From the NCBI RefSeq assembly GCF_019977195.1, contig NZ_AP024643.1, forward strand, positions 4,464,001-4,528,000: DNA of 64,000 nucleotides, in the 5' to 3' direction. Made by a program: the position numbers and the translations under genes. This stretch comes from Arthrobacter sp. StoSoilA2 (lineage in GTDB: Bacteria > Actinomycetota > Actinomycetes > Actinomycetales > Micrococcaceae). Within the stretch, counting starts at the first letter, position 1. Every line of letters begins with the position of its first letter. Of this stretch, positions 50,343-58,497 are shown in pieces. The notes beneath the pieces are model-generated. The model was not told the origin of the DNA and did not search any database. It saw only the letters and a list, made by a program, of their open reading frames with translations.

Positions 50343-52547
50343 TTGGGGTCTCATTCTGCTCTGCGCCTTCATGCCGCATTCAAAGCTGCGCAAACTCTTC
50401 TTGTAGCTCTTGTCTTGACTCTGGCGGCTTTCGTGGCGGCACCGATGGTGCCTGCCCAGGCGGCCGGCCCGGTGCTTTCGACTTTCGTTCGGACTTCCCC
50501 TGCGACGGTCGACGCCGGGGCCCAGGTCAGCTTCAACTTCACGACTTCGGTCTCGGCCAAACGCGTTGAAGTGGGCTTACGGAGTGCGGCCGGAACGCAC
50601 ATCCTGGCGTGGTCGTCGACCGGTGCCACGAGCGGAACGGTAGCCGGCACGGCTTCACGCTCTTCGTGGCCCAACGGCACCATCGAGGTCAGCTACATCC
50701 AAGTGATAACCACGGCAGGAGCGTCGCAGGTCTATTATCGCGGAGGTTCCGTCTACCCACCCGGAACGGGAACCTCACCCTTCGGGGATCCAGCCGCACG
50801 CGACTTCAAAATCAACAATCCCGCGCTTCCTTACGCTGCCGCCGTTCCGGTTGCCTTCACTCCCGCCAACACCACGTTCGCGCCGGGCCAGAACGCCGCC
50901 GTTCAAGTGAAGTTGTCCCAACTGGCCCAGGAAGTCCGGCTCATATACCGAGACCCGTCCGAAGTCACCACCTTTGAGCTCGGATGGACCGGGAATCCCG
51001 CTCCCGGACCGCAAACCGTTTCCGCGACAGGGGCCATCACAGCCGCGCAGGCCTCCGGACGCTACACGCTGGAGCGTGTGGTCATCAGTTACTTCGACGG
51101 TCTCGCCAAGGATACCTATCTTCGGGACGGCACCTTGGAGCGGACGTCACCTGTTCCACTTGGTACCGCGGTGCGGGCAGGACTTGCTACCGGTGATGTT
51201 GCGGTGAACAACCCCGCCAAGGTGCTGTCGAAACTTACTCCCACTGTCAATCCGAGCATCACCGGCGACCTGGTCTACAACACCAGACTTGGCATCAACC
51301 CCGGAACGTGGCCGGTGGAAGCCTCGTTGTCAGATTTTCAGTGGTACCGGAACGGCACACCCATCGACTACGCCGTCAATGACACATACCAGTCCAACAT
51401 GTCCTTCGACCCCGGCAACATGATCTGGGTCAAGATGACTGCGCGGGCGGCTGGATATCTGCCCACCAGCGTGTCCACTTCGGCTTTCGGGCCAATGCCA
51501 CGCCGCGTCTGGGTTGGAAATCTACGCATCACTGGTGACGCGTCCGTGGGAGGCCAGCTCAGGCTGGAACACGATGCTGCCGGCGTCGACCCAGTGGGCG
51601 GGCAGCCCAGCTACACCTATGTATGGAAGCGGAACGGGACTCCGATTCCAGGTGCCACGTCCCGGGACTACCGGCCAACGCTTGCCGACAAGGGTGTAGT
51701 CATCACGGCGGGAGTAACGGCTCGCTTCGACGCAGGCTCGGCGGTCACCGAAGTAGTGGACCTCAGGGGTCCCCTCTCAGACAAAACCCGTGGCAAGGGT
51801 TTCAACGCAGACGGCACAGGCGACATCTTCGCGCGTGATGCCGGCGGCAACCTCTGGCTTTACCCCAGCAACGGAAACGGCGGCTGGCTTGCAGCCCAGA
51901 AGATTGGCCAAGGGTGGAACGGCTTCAACGCCCTCCTTTCACCCGGCGACTTCGACGGCGACGGGAATGTGGACGTCATGGCACGGGACGGAGTGGGGCG
52001 GCTGTTCCTTTACCAAGGCAACGGCCAGGGCGGGTGGCTCCGCGCCTACCAGATCGGCCAGGGCTGGGGTTCCATGAAGGACATCGTGGCCCCGGGAGAC
52101 TTCAACAGCGATGGAACGGCGGACCTGATTGCCAGGGACGCTTCAAACACCATGGTCTTCTACCCGGGCAACGGCCACGGCGGCTTCCTCACACCGCACG
52201 TCCTGAGCGGTGGATGGAGCCAGTTCGATACGTTCGTCTCACCGTCGTCGAGGATTGTCTTCGCCCGTGACAGCGACGGCAACCTGCGAAAATACGATGG
52301 TGACGGGAACGGCTACTTCCACGAGAATTCATGGACTCCCAACGCCTTCAGTTCTTACGCCGGCTACGGCTGGGGAGGCTTCAGCCGGATTGGTGCACCC
52401 GGAGATTTCGACAGCGATGGCGTCCCGGAAGTGTACGGCATCTACCCTGACGGGCGATTGACCATGTTCTATGGATTGGGCCACGTCGCCCTGAAACGCC
52501 AAGCCACTATCGGTTGGGGCTGGAACTCCTTCAATACCGTCTTCTAA
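50343..52547 (+). CDS. Secreted FG-GAP propeller protein with Ig-like modules, cluster gene 4 (TTG start)
   Basis: The best start is TTG at 50343: GGGGGAC stands just before it, and the next residues (LGSHSALRL) align with the start of gene 6 (MGSTPLRRV). This gives 734 residues, the largest of the set. A signal peptide ends PAQAA; two similar beta-rich repeats follow (LSTFVRTSPATVDAGAQVSF; TPANTTFAPGQNAAVQVKLS), then Ig-like modules (FQWYRNGTPI; YVWKRNGTPIPGATSRDYRP) and the propeller, whose fourth unit has lost its loop. It ends IGWGWNSFNTVF. Confidence 0.83.
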   Translation: MGSHSALRLHAAFKAAQTLLVALVLTLAAFVAAPMVPAQAAGPVLSTFVRTSPATVDAGAQVSFNFTTSVSAKRVEVGLRSAAGTHILAWSSTGATSGTVAGTASRSSWPNGTIEVSYIQVITTAGASQVYYRGGSVYPPGTGTSPFGDPAARDFKINNPALPYAAAVPVAFTPANTTFAPGQNAAVQVKLSQLAQEVRLIYRDPSEVTTFELGWTGNPAPGPQTVSATGAITAAQASGRYTLERVVISYFDGLAKDTYLRDGTLERTSPVPLGTAVRAGLATGDVAVNNPAKVLSKLTPTVNPSITGDLVYNTRLGINPGTWPVEASLSDFQWYRNGTPIDYAVNDTYQSNMSFDPGNMIWVKMTARAAGYLPTSVSTSAFGPMPRRVWVGNLRITGDASVGGQLRLEHDAAGVDPVGGQPSYTYVWKRNGTPIPGATSRDYRPTLADKGVVITAGVTARFDAGSAVTEVVDLRGPLSDKTRGKGFNADGTGDIFARDAGGNLWLYPSNGNGGWLAAQKIGQGWNGFNALLSPGDFDGDGNVDVMARDGVGRLFLYQGNGQGGWLRAYQIGQGWGSMKDIVAPGDFNSDGTADLIARDASNTMVFYPGNGHGGFLTPHVLSGGWSQFDTFVSPSSRIVFARDSDGNLRKYDGDGNGYFHENSWTPNAFSSYAGYGWGGFSRIGAPGDFDSDGVPEVYGIYPDGRLTMFYGLGHVALKRQATIGWGWNSFNTVF

Positions 52548-52590
52548 CGCACCTTGTGCTGGCATCTACTTCACTTCCCCGGGGGATCAA

Positions 52591-53604
52591 TTGACTACAA
52601 CTACGGCCGCCTCGCCCCGACGCAAAACCTCAGTGCATCGGTTCCTGGCTCTCTTCATGGGGCTCACGATGTCCGCCGTCGTGGTGGGACCAGGAACTGT
52701 GTTGACAAGTGCCCCAGCCGTGGCGGCGGAACAACCGGTGCCCCAGCTGACGTCCCTGAAACGCGTTTCGCCTGCGACTACCACCCCTGGATCCACAGTG
52801 CAGATAGGCTTCACCCTCGTCCAGCGGGCGGATCGCGTGGTCTTCACTTTCACGGATGAATCACTAGTAACGGAACACCGCATTGAATGGTCGGGGACGC
52901 CCGCCGCCGGCCCGCTGACCGCAACTGCATCAGCATCCGTCACTGCGGACGCGTTCTTCCAAGGGTCACACAAACTGCAGAGCGTGATTATCAACTACGG
53001 CTCGGAAACCCTGACGTACTTCCGTGGCACGCCCAGCCAATACAACTTTCCTGTTTCGTGGGAAAGCCTCGATTTCACCGTAAACAACCCCGCCAAGGTC
53101 CTTACGCCCAACAACAATCTGGATCCGCCCAGTCTTGGGATCAGAAAAGAGGCCGGGTACTCCTACTTGTCGTTCGCCGTCCAATATGGCACATGGTCCG
53201 CTCCACCTACGGCGTACACCTACGAGTGGTTCCGGGACGGAATCCGACAGTCTTCGGACGCCAGCTGGTTCCACGTTCCAGACAACCTCGCCGGTACGGG
53301 GTCCGGATTGACCTTGAAACTCACCGCAATGGCGGCGGGCCGCCTGCCGGAAACAGTGGAAACCGCTCCCTTCTACCTGGTGGACGCTGCTGATCCGCAC
53401 CTGCCACCCAATGTCTCCGTACGGACCCCGTCAAGGCCGCGTTCGACGCCTCAACCATCAAAGGACTCCCTGCAGGAGCCAAGCCGACGGTCAGCTACCA
53501 ATGGCTGGTGGACGTCGCAGAGCCTATTGCCGGAGCAACCGGCGCCACCTACAGCCCCAAGCCAAGTGAGGCAGGAAAGGAGCTCGGTGTGGCAGCGGTG
53601 GTGA
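52591..53604 (+). CDS. Cluster gene 5, N-terminal part (gene broken by a frameshift)
   Basis: TTG at 52591 after CGGGGGATCAA starts a frame with signal peptide (ending PAVAAE), a beta domain (LKRVSPATTTPGSTVQIGFT) and an Ig-like module (YTYEWFRDGIRQSSDASWF). Near 53425-53430 the homologous reading moves to another frame: the sequence after VSVRT should continue DPVKAAFDASTIKGLPAGAK in the frame of the next entry. The last 60 residues in this frame are therefore not family-like. A one-base loss in or near CCCC (53426-53429) explains it; a sequencing error or slippage is possible. Confidence 0.7.
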   Translation: MTTTTAASPRRKTSVHRFLALFMGLTMSAVVVGPGTVLTSAPAVAAEQPVPQLTSLKRVSPATTTPGSTVQIGFTLVQRADRVVFTFTDESLVTEHRIEWSGTPAAGPLTATASASVTADAFFQGSHKLQSVIINYGSETLTYFRGTPSQYNFPVSWESLDFTVNNPAKVLTPNNNLDPPSLGIRKEAGYSYLSFAVQYGTWSAPPTAYTYEWFRDGIRQSSDASWFHVPDNLAGTGSGLTLKLTAMAAGRLPETVETAPFYLVDAADPHLPPNVSVRTPSRPRSTPQPSKDSLQEPSRRSATNGWWTSQSLLPEQPAPPTAPSQVRQERSSVWQRW

Positions 53605-54431
53605 GCTACGCCGGAAGTGTGGTGGGTATCTTCCGCAGCTCGAGCGACCCAAGGGTCAAGTTGCACTCGCTCCTGCGTGACTTCGACGGGGATAGCAGGC
53701 CTGACGTTATCACCAGGAAACCGAACGGCACACTCACCCTGTTCTCCGGAGGCGCCAGCGGCGAGTTCAAGAGCGGGAGCAAAGACATCGGCTGGGGCTG
53801 GGCCAACTTCACGTCCTTGTCATCCCCGGGTGACTTCGACGGCGATGGTGGCATGGACGTTCTGGCCCGTGATACATCCGGACAGCTATGGCTTTACCGG
53901 GGCAACGGACGCGGCGGCTGGCTGGGTTCTTCGGTCATTGGTACGGGGTGGGGTGGTTTCAGCGAGATCATTCCCGCCAGTGACTTCAACGGCGACGGAA
54001 CAAGCGACATCCTTGCCCGCGATGCGCAGGGCCGGCTGTTCCTCTACCCGGGCAACGGTCGTGGCGGATGGCTCACAGCATCGCAGGTCGGGCAGGGGTG
54101 GAACGTCTTCAACAAAGTGTTCACACCCGGCGACTTCAGCGGAGACGGCGTCTCCGACATTCTTGCCAGAGGAACGGACGGGAGGCTGCATGCCTACTAT
54201 CCCGATGGCAAGGGTGGCTGGTCTTCCTCACGGGTATTGCTGGGAAATTACGGGTCAAGCCGTTATATGGGGCCCCTCGGTGGTTTCAATTTGTGGGAGC
54301 AGTACAACTACTTCTTTAACGTGACGGACCAGGGTGCCTTCCGCGGCGAGGAGATGAGTCCCGACGGGTACTACTACCGCCAATCGCATGAGATCGGCAC
54401 CGGCTGGGGTTACCTGACGGCGGTTTTCTAA
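53508..54431 (+). CDS. Cluster gene 5, C-terminal part (Ig-like end and propeller, out of frame)
   Basis: This frame, open from upstream of 53430, continues the broken gene with YQWLVDVAEPIAGATGATYS (Ig-like end) and then the propeller: DFDGDSRPD, DFDGDGGMD, DFNGDGTSD and DFSGDGVSD loops, ending IGTGWGYLTAVF. GTG at 53508 is a possible but poor start, with no ribosome site or signal peptide, so a separate secreted product is unlikely. The whole gene would span 52591-54431. The 36 bases after the stop match those after gene 3. Confidence 0.7.
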   Translation: MDVAEPIAGATGATYSPKPSEAGKELGVAAVVSYAGSVVGIFRSSSDPRVKLHSLLRDFDGDSRPDVITRKPNGTLTLFSGGASGEFKSGSKDIGWGWANFTSLSSPGDFDGDGGMDVLARDTSGQLWLYRGNGRGGWLGSSVIGTGWGGFSEIIPASDFNGDGTSDILARDAQGRLFLYPGNGRGGWLTASQVGQGWNVFNKVFTPGDFSGDGVSDILARGTDGRLHAYYPDGKGGWSSSRVLLGNYGSSRYMGPLGGFNLWEQYNYFFNVTDQGAFRGEEMSPDGYYYRQSHEIGTGWGYLTAVF

Positions 54432-54573
54432 GCCGATTTTGGTTGCGTTTTGAGTTTGACTTGTCTTTCGCGTGAATATTTGCCAGCAAATTCCCAGACT
54501 GTCGGTGTCGCCATGTACTCTCAAGTCACTTACACCCGCCGGCCATCTGTGACCGGCCTAATTTGGGGGAACC

Positions 54574-55857
54574 ATGGGGAGCACTCCTCTGCGCCGCGTG
54601 CGCAGCTGGCTGGCCGCATTTTTGGGCAGCGTTATTTTGGTCGGCGGGCTGGGGTTGGCACCCGCAGCACATGCTGATGACACCTTCGCACCGGTACCTG
54701 TAGCGGTCTCCACGACGCCAGACGCGATCGGCGCTGGAGGGCAGGCAACATCACGCGTTACCTTCCAGGCATCCGGTCCGATTACCGACGTCTACGTCCT
54801 GTTCCGGAATACAGCAACGGGTAAACTCCACACGACGATGACGCAGGGCTCGTACAGTTCCGCTGATTCGACATACTCGTTCGACGTCTTCTTTGCACAG
54901 GGGACCCCGCCGGGAACCTACCTTGCCCAGTACATGCAGATTCAAACCGCAGCCGGCCAGGAAGTAGGTTACTGGCGCGACGGTTCCCTGATCCACAACC
55001 CCGGCAACCTCCCCACCTCCGGAACCGCGGCTGTGGCCTTGGACGCCTTGGACTTCAACTATGTGACTCCCGTAGACATCGATCGTCCCCACACGTCCGG
55101 CTTCTACCGTGCCGAATATTGGGATTCGTACACGATGAGCCTGTTCGTCCGGGACTCCTGGGGGCGACTCGGCCTGTTCCCGACCGGCGGAAACGGCACC
55201 TGGCAGCAGGCATATGAAGTCGGCTCGGGGTGGAACATCTTCAACACGATGTTCGCTGCCGGCGACTTCAACAACGACGGCGAGAATGACGTCATTGCCC
55301 GCGACATTTCCGGTTCGCTCTTCCTCTACCCAGCTGGCTGGCATGGTGGTTGGTACCCGCGACAGCAGATCGGTTGGGGCTGGGGGATCTTCAGCACCAT
55401 CTTCGCGGCAGGCGACTTTAGTGGAGACGGCAACAACGACCTCCTTGCCCGCAAGTCTTCCGGTGAGCTCGTGCTGTACCCGGGCAACGGCCACGGCGGC
55501 TTCCTGGCTGCCTCGACAGTCGGCTGGGGATGGGGCGGCATGACTTCGGTGTTCTCCCCTGGTGATTTCGATGGCGACCGCAAGCCTGACGTCCTGGCCC
55601 GCGACGGCGCCGGAAACCTAATCTTCTACGGTGGCAATGGCCACGGCGGCTGGACTAGCAGCCGCGTGATCGGCCAGGGCTGGAACGCCATCACCAAGCT
55701 CGGCGGTGCCGGCGACTTCGACGGCGATGGCGCCAACGACGTCTGGGGCATCGACACCTCGGGTCAGATGCGCATGTACTACGGCAGCGGCTCAGGCGGG
55801 TGGAAGGGCTCCGCTGTGGTTGGCTGGGGCTGGGGCGGCTTCAACGCTGTTTTCTAA
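54574..55857 (+). CDS. Secreted FG-GAP propeller protein, cluster gene 6
   Basis: The ATG at 54574 after TTGGGGGAACC gives 427 residues. The signal peptide ends PAAHAD. One beta-rich domain of the type seen in genes 3-5 (TPDAIGAGGQATSRVTFQAS) precedes the propeller without Ig modules. Propeller loops: DFNNDGEND, DFSGDGNND, DFDGDRKPD, DFDGDGAND; end VGWGWGGFNAVF. Gap to gene 5 is 142 bp, which leaves room for its own promoter. Confidence 0.88.
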   Translation: MGSTPLRRVRSWLAAFLGSVILVGGLGLAPAAHADDTFAPVPVAVSTTPDAIGAGGQATSRVTFQASGPITDVYVLFRNTATGKLHTTMTQGSYSSADSTYSFDVFFAQGTPPGTYLAQYMQIQTAAGQEVGYWRDGSLIHNPGNLPTSGTAAVALDALDFNYVTPVDIDRPHTSGFYRAEYWDSYTMSLFVRDSWGRLGLFPTGGNGTWQQAYEVGSGWNIFNTMFAAGDFNNDGENDVIARDISGSLFLYPAGWHGGWYPRQQIGWGWGIFSTIFAAGDFSGDGNNDLLARKSSGELVLYPGNGHGGFLAASTVGWGWGGMTSVFSPGDFDGDRKPDVLARDGAGNLIFYGGNGHGGWTSSRVIGQGWNAITKLGGAGDFDGDGANDVWGIDTSGQMRMYYGSGSGGWKGSAVVGWGWGGFNAVF

Positions 55858-55873
55858 GTAGTCACCATCAACA

Positions 55874-55904
55874 GGACCCCGTCCCAAGGCATCGGGCGGG
55901 GTCC
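55874..55904 (+). terminator. Hairpin between cluster genes 6 and 7
   Basis: GGACCCCGTCC (55874-) pairs with GGGCGGGGTCC (ending 55904) with one mismatch and a short loop, 17 bp after the stop of gene 6. It is followed by TTCAG rather than a long T-run. It probably ends or attenuates transcription inside the cluster. Confidence 0.6.
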
Positions 55905-55933
55905 TTCAGAATTGCCATTCTTGTAGGGGAACC

Positions 55934-57175
55934 ATGGAATCAGCTCTTGCTTCGTATCCAAGCGCACCAAGCCGCCGTCGTCGATTCTTGACTTTGCTGA
56001 CCGCCTCCGCCGTTGCCTGTGCGGCTGCAGCCTGCACACTGGCCGGCCCTGCGGAAGCCGCGTCAAGCCAAGTGCCTACCGTAGTTGCAGCAGTTGCCCG
56101 CGAGATTTACATGGGCCAGCCGCAATTGAACGGCGACCCCAGCGTTGGAGGTCTGCTAAGAGCGGACCTGGAGGGATATGCGCCATTCGTCATACCCGAG
56201 GGTGGCACGCCGGCTTTCACCTACAGGTGGACGCGAGACGGTCAAACCATAGCAGGGGCAACCGGCTCGACCTACCGTGCAACCCGAGCTGACCAAGGCC
56301 GCGTTGTAGCGGCGTTCGTCACGGTTTCCTATGATGCCGAATCGAAATTGACCCTGCAGGCAGACTATCCGTTGCGGATAGCCGCCAAACCCCGGGCCCG
56401 GGGGTTTAACGGTGACGACACGCTGGACATCTTCGCCAGGGATGCCGCCGGACGACTGTTGCTGTACCCCACCGACGGCCGCGGCAATTGGCAGTCGGCC
56501 CAAGTGCTCGGAACGGGTTGGAACATCTTCAACCTGCTGGTATCGCCGGGCGACTTCGACGGAGACGGCACAGTGGACGTCATTGGCCGCGACGGTCAGG
56601 GCCGACTCTTCCTTTACCAGGGCAACGGCACGGGGGGCTGGAAGAAGGCCTTGCAGATTGGTCAAGGTTGGCAGGCGTTCAAGACAATCTCTGCTGCAGG
56701 TGACTTCAATGGCGACGGCACCAACGATCTCCTTGCCGTGGACCAGTGGCACCAAGCTATTCTCTACCCTGGGAACGGACGCGGCGGATGGCTGCAGCCC
56801 TACGGCGTTGATACTTATTGGATCAACCAGAACCCAGTCTTCACCGTGGGACACTTCGGTGGCCAGAACAAGCTCGGAATCGTGTCCCGCGATATCTTCG
56901 GGACCCTGGTCCTTCATGAGTCCACCCGCAACGGATGGTTCGATGGCCACACGGATGGCATCGGCTGGGGCTTCACGGGATTCACCACTGTGGGCTCGGC
57001 CGGTGACTTCAACGGTGACAACAAGATCGATGTCTACAGCATTGACTCCGCGGGACAACTCACCATGTACTACGGCAAAGGCTCCGACTATTTGACGAGT
57101 GGACAGCCTGGGATCCGCTGGTTGGGGCAATCCACTGTCGGCTGGGGCTGGGGAGGGTTCACCGCCGTTTTCTAG
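55934..57175 (+). CDS. Secreted FG-GAP propeller protein, cluster gene 7
   Basis: The ATG at 55934 after AGGGGAACC gives 413 residues. The signal peptide may be a lipoprotein type: hydrophobic core AVACAAAACTLAGPAEA with cysteines near residues 29 and 33, though no perfect lipobox is seen. One Ig-like module (FTYRWTRDGQTIAGATGSTY) is followed by the propeller: FNGDDTLDIFARD, DFDGDGTVD, DFNGDGTND, a degenerate HFGGQNKLG, and DFNGDNKID, ending VGWGWGGFTAVF. This clear set of five loops supports a five-bladed fold. Confidence 0.88.
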   Translation: MESALASYPSAPSRRRRFLTLLTASAVACAAAACTLAGPAEAASSQVPTVVAAVAREIYMGQPQLNGDPSVGGLLRADLEGYAPFVIPEGGTPAFTYRWTRDGQTIAGATGSTYRATRADQGRVVAAFVTVSYDAESKLTLQADYPLRIAAKPRARGFNGDDTLDIFARDAAGRLLLYPTDGRGNWQSAQVLGTGWNIFNLLVSPGDFDGDGTVDVIGRDGQGRLFLYQGNGTGGWKKALQIGQGWQAFKTISAAGDFNGDGTNDLLAVDQWHQAILYPGNGRGGWLQPYGVDTYWINQNPVFTVGHFGGQNKLGIVSRDIFGTLVLHESTRNGWFDGHTDGIGWGFTGFTTVGSAGDFNGDNKIDVYSIDSAGQLTMYYGKGSDYLTSGQPGIRWLGQSTVGWGWGGFTAVF

Positions 57176-57260
57176 ATCCGGGTCCTGGTCCGCCGGGTCA
57201 GGCTCTCTTCAGCATCACGTTCGCAAGGCCGCCTCGGCCAACTTTCTTCATGAGGAAATC

Positions 57261-58487
57261 TTGAACTCTCAACAACCCGCGCGCCCAAGCGTGCCAACCC
57301 GACTGCGTCGGCTGTCATTCCTTCTCGCTGTTTCGGCTCTGGCCGGTGCTCTCATCGCTCCGGGCCTGCCCGCCCAGGCTGCCGTTCCATCCTTGGCAGT
57401 GCCGATGCGCCAGGTGTACATGGCACCACCCGAACTCACTGGTGAACCTGCAGTGGGCGGCCTGCTGAAGGCTGATCTGAGCTGGACCACGCCAACGGTG
57501 GTGCCCGACGGCGGAACCCCTTCGCTTTCGTTCTATTGGACACGCGATGGCCAGGTCATTCCTGGTGCCACGGGCCAAACGTACCGGGCAACAATGGCTG
57601 ACTACGGCCGGGTGGTGACTGCCTTTGCAACTGTCACCTACGATGCCGAGTCAACCTTGACCCTGCAAGCCCGTGAATCGCTGCGGATCGCCGCCAAGCC
57701 CCGGGCTCGCGGATTCAATGGGGACAACACCATGGATATCTTCGCCCGCGACGCGGCTGGCCGTCTCTTGCTGTACCCGACAGACGGGCGGGGACATTGG
57801 CAACCCACCCAAGTCATCGGAACCGGATGGAATGCCTTCAACCTTTTATTCTCACCGGGTGATTTCGACGGCGACGGCACCGTTGACGTTATGGGACGCG
57901 ATGCCCAGGGTCGGTTGTACTTGTACCAGGGAAACGGGTCCGGCGGTTGGAAGAAGGCAATCCAGGTCGGTCAGGGCTGGAACGGATTCACAGCCATTTT
58001 TGGTGCTGGCGATTTCAACGGTGACGGCACGAACGATCTCATTGCAAGGGACGCATCGACCAACCTGGTCCTCTACCCCGGCAACGGGCACGGCGGTTGG
58101 CTGCCTTCGTACACCATCGGTTGGGGGTGGGGCCGATATGACTCCCTGATGAGCGTTGGCCACTTCGAAGGCAGAAGCGATTTGCAGGTTGCAGCGAGGG
58201 GCCAATACGGAAACCTGATGGTCTTTTCAAGCAGCCGCAATGGGTCCTTCGAGCGCTACACGGGATCGACGGTCGGTTACGGCTGGGAGGCCCTCGCCAC
58301 GATCGGCTCTGCAGGGGACTTCAACGGTGACGACAAGATTGACGTGTTTGGCATCGACCGCAGCGGCCAGCTCACCATGTACTACGGCAACGGCGCGGAT
58401 TACCTGGCCCAGGGACTGCCCGGTAGCTACTGGCTCGGCCAATCAGCAGTCGGCTGGGGCTGGGGCGGCTTCACGGCCGTCTTCTAG
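57261..58487 (+). CDS. Secreted FG-GAP propeller protein, cluster gene 8 (TTG start)
   Basis: TTG at 57261 with GAGGAAATC directly before it gives 408 residues starting MNSQQPARPS and a signal peptide ending LPAQAA. The longer in-frame start at 57099 lies inside gene 7 and is rejected. Layout and sequence follow gene 7 closely: an Ig-like module (LSFYWTRDGQVIPGATGQTY), then loops FNGDNTMDIFARD, DFDGDGTVD, DFNGDGTND, a degenerate HFEGRSDLQ and DFNGDDKID, ending VGWGWGGFTAVF. Confidence 0.85.
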   Translation: MNSQQPARPSVPTRLRRLSFLLAVSALAGALIAPGLPAQAAVPSLAVPMRQVYMAPPELTGEPAVGGLLKADLSWTTPTVVPDGGTPSLSFYWTRDGQVIPGATGQTYRATMADYGRVVTAFATVTYDAESTLTLQARESLRIAAKPRARGFNGDNTMDIFARDAAGRLLLYPTDGRGHWQPTQVIGTGWNAFNLLFSPGDFDGDGTVDVMGRDAQGRLYLYQGNGSGGWKKAIQVGQGWNGFTAIFGAGDFNGDGTNDLIARDASTNLVLYPGNGHGGWLPSYTIGWGWGRYDSLMSVGHFEGRSDLQVAARGQYGNLMVFSSSRNGSFERYTGSTVGYGWEALATIGSAGDFNGDDKIDVFGIDRSGQLTMYYGNGADYLAQGLPGSYWLGQSAVGWGWGGFTAVF

Positions 58488-58497
58488 GCCTCTAGGC

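Noticed and set aside
57099..57260. Extended N-terminus of propeller gene 8
   Set aside because: It overlaps the end of gene 7 and would bury the signal peptide; TTG at 57261 has a good ribosome site.
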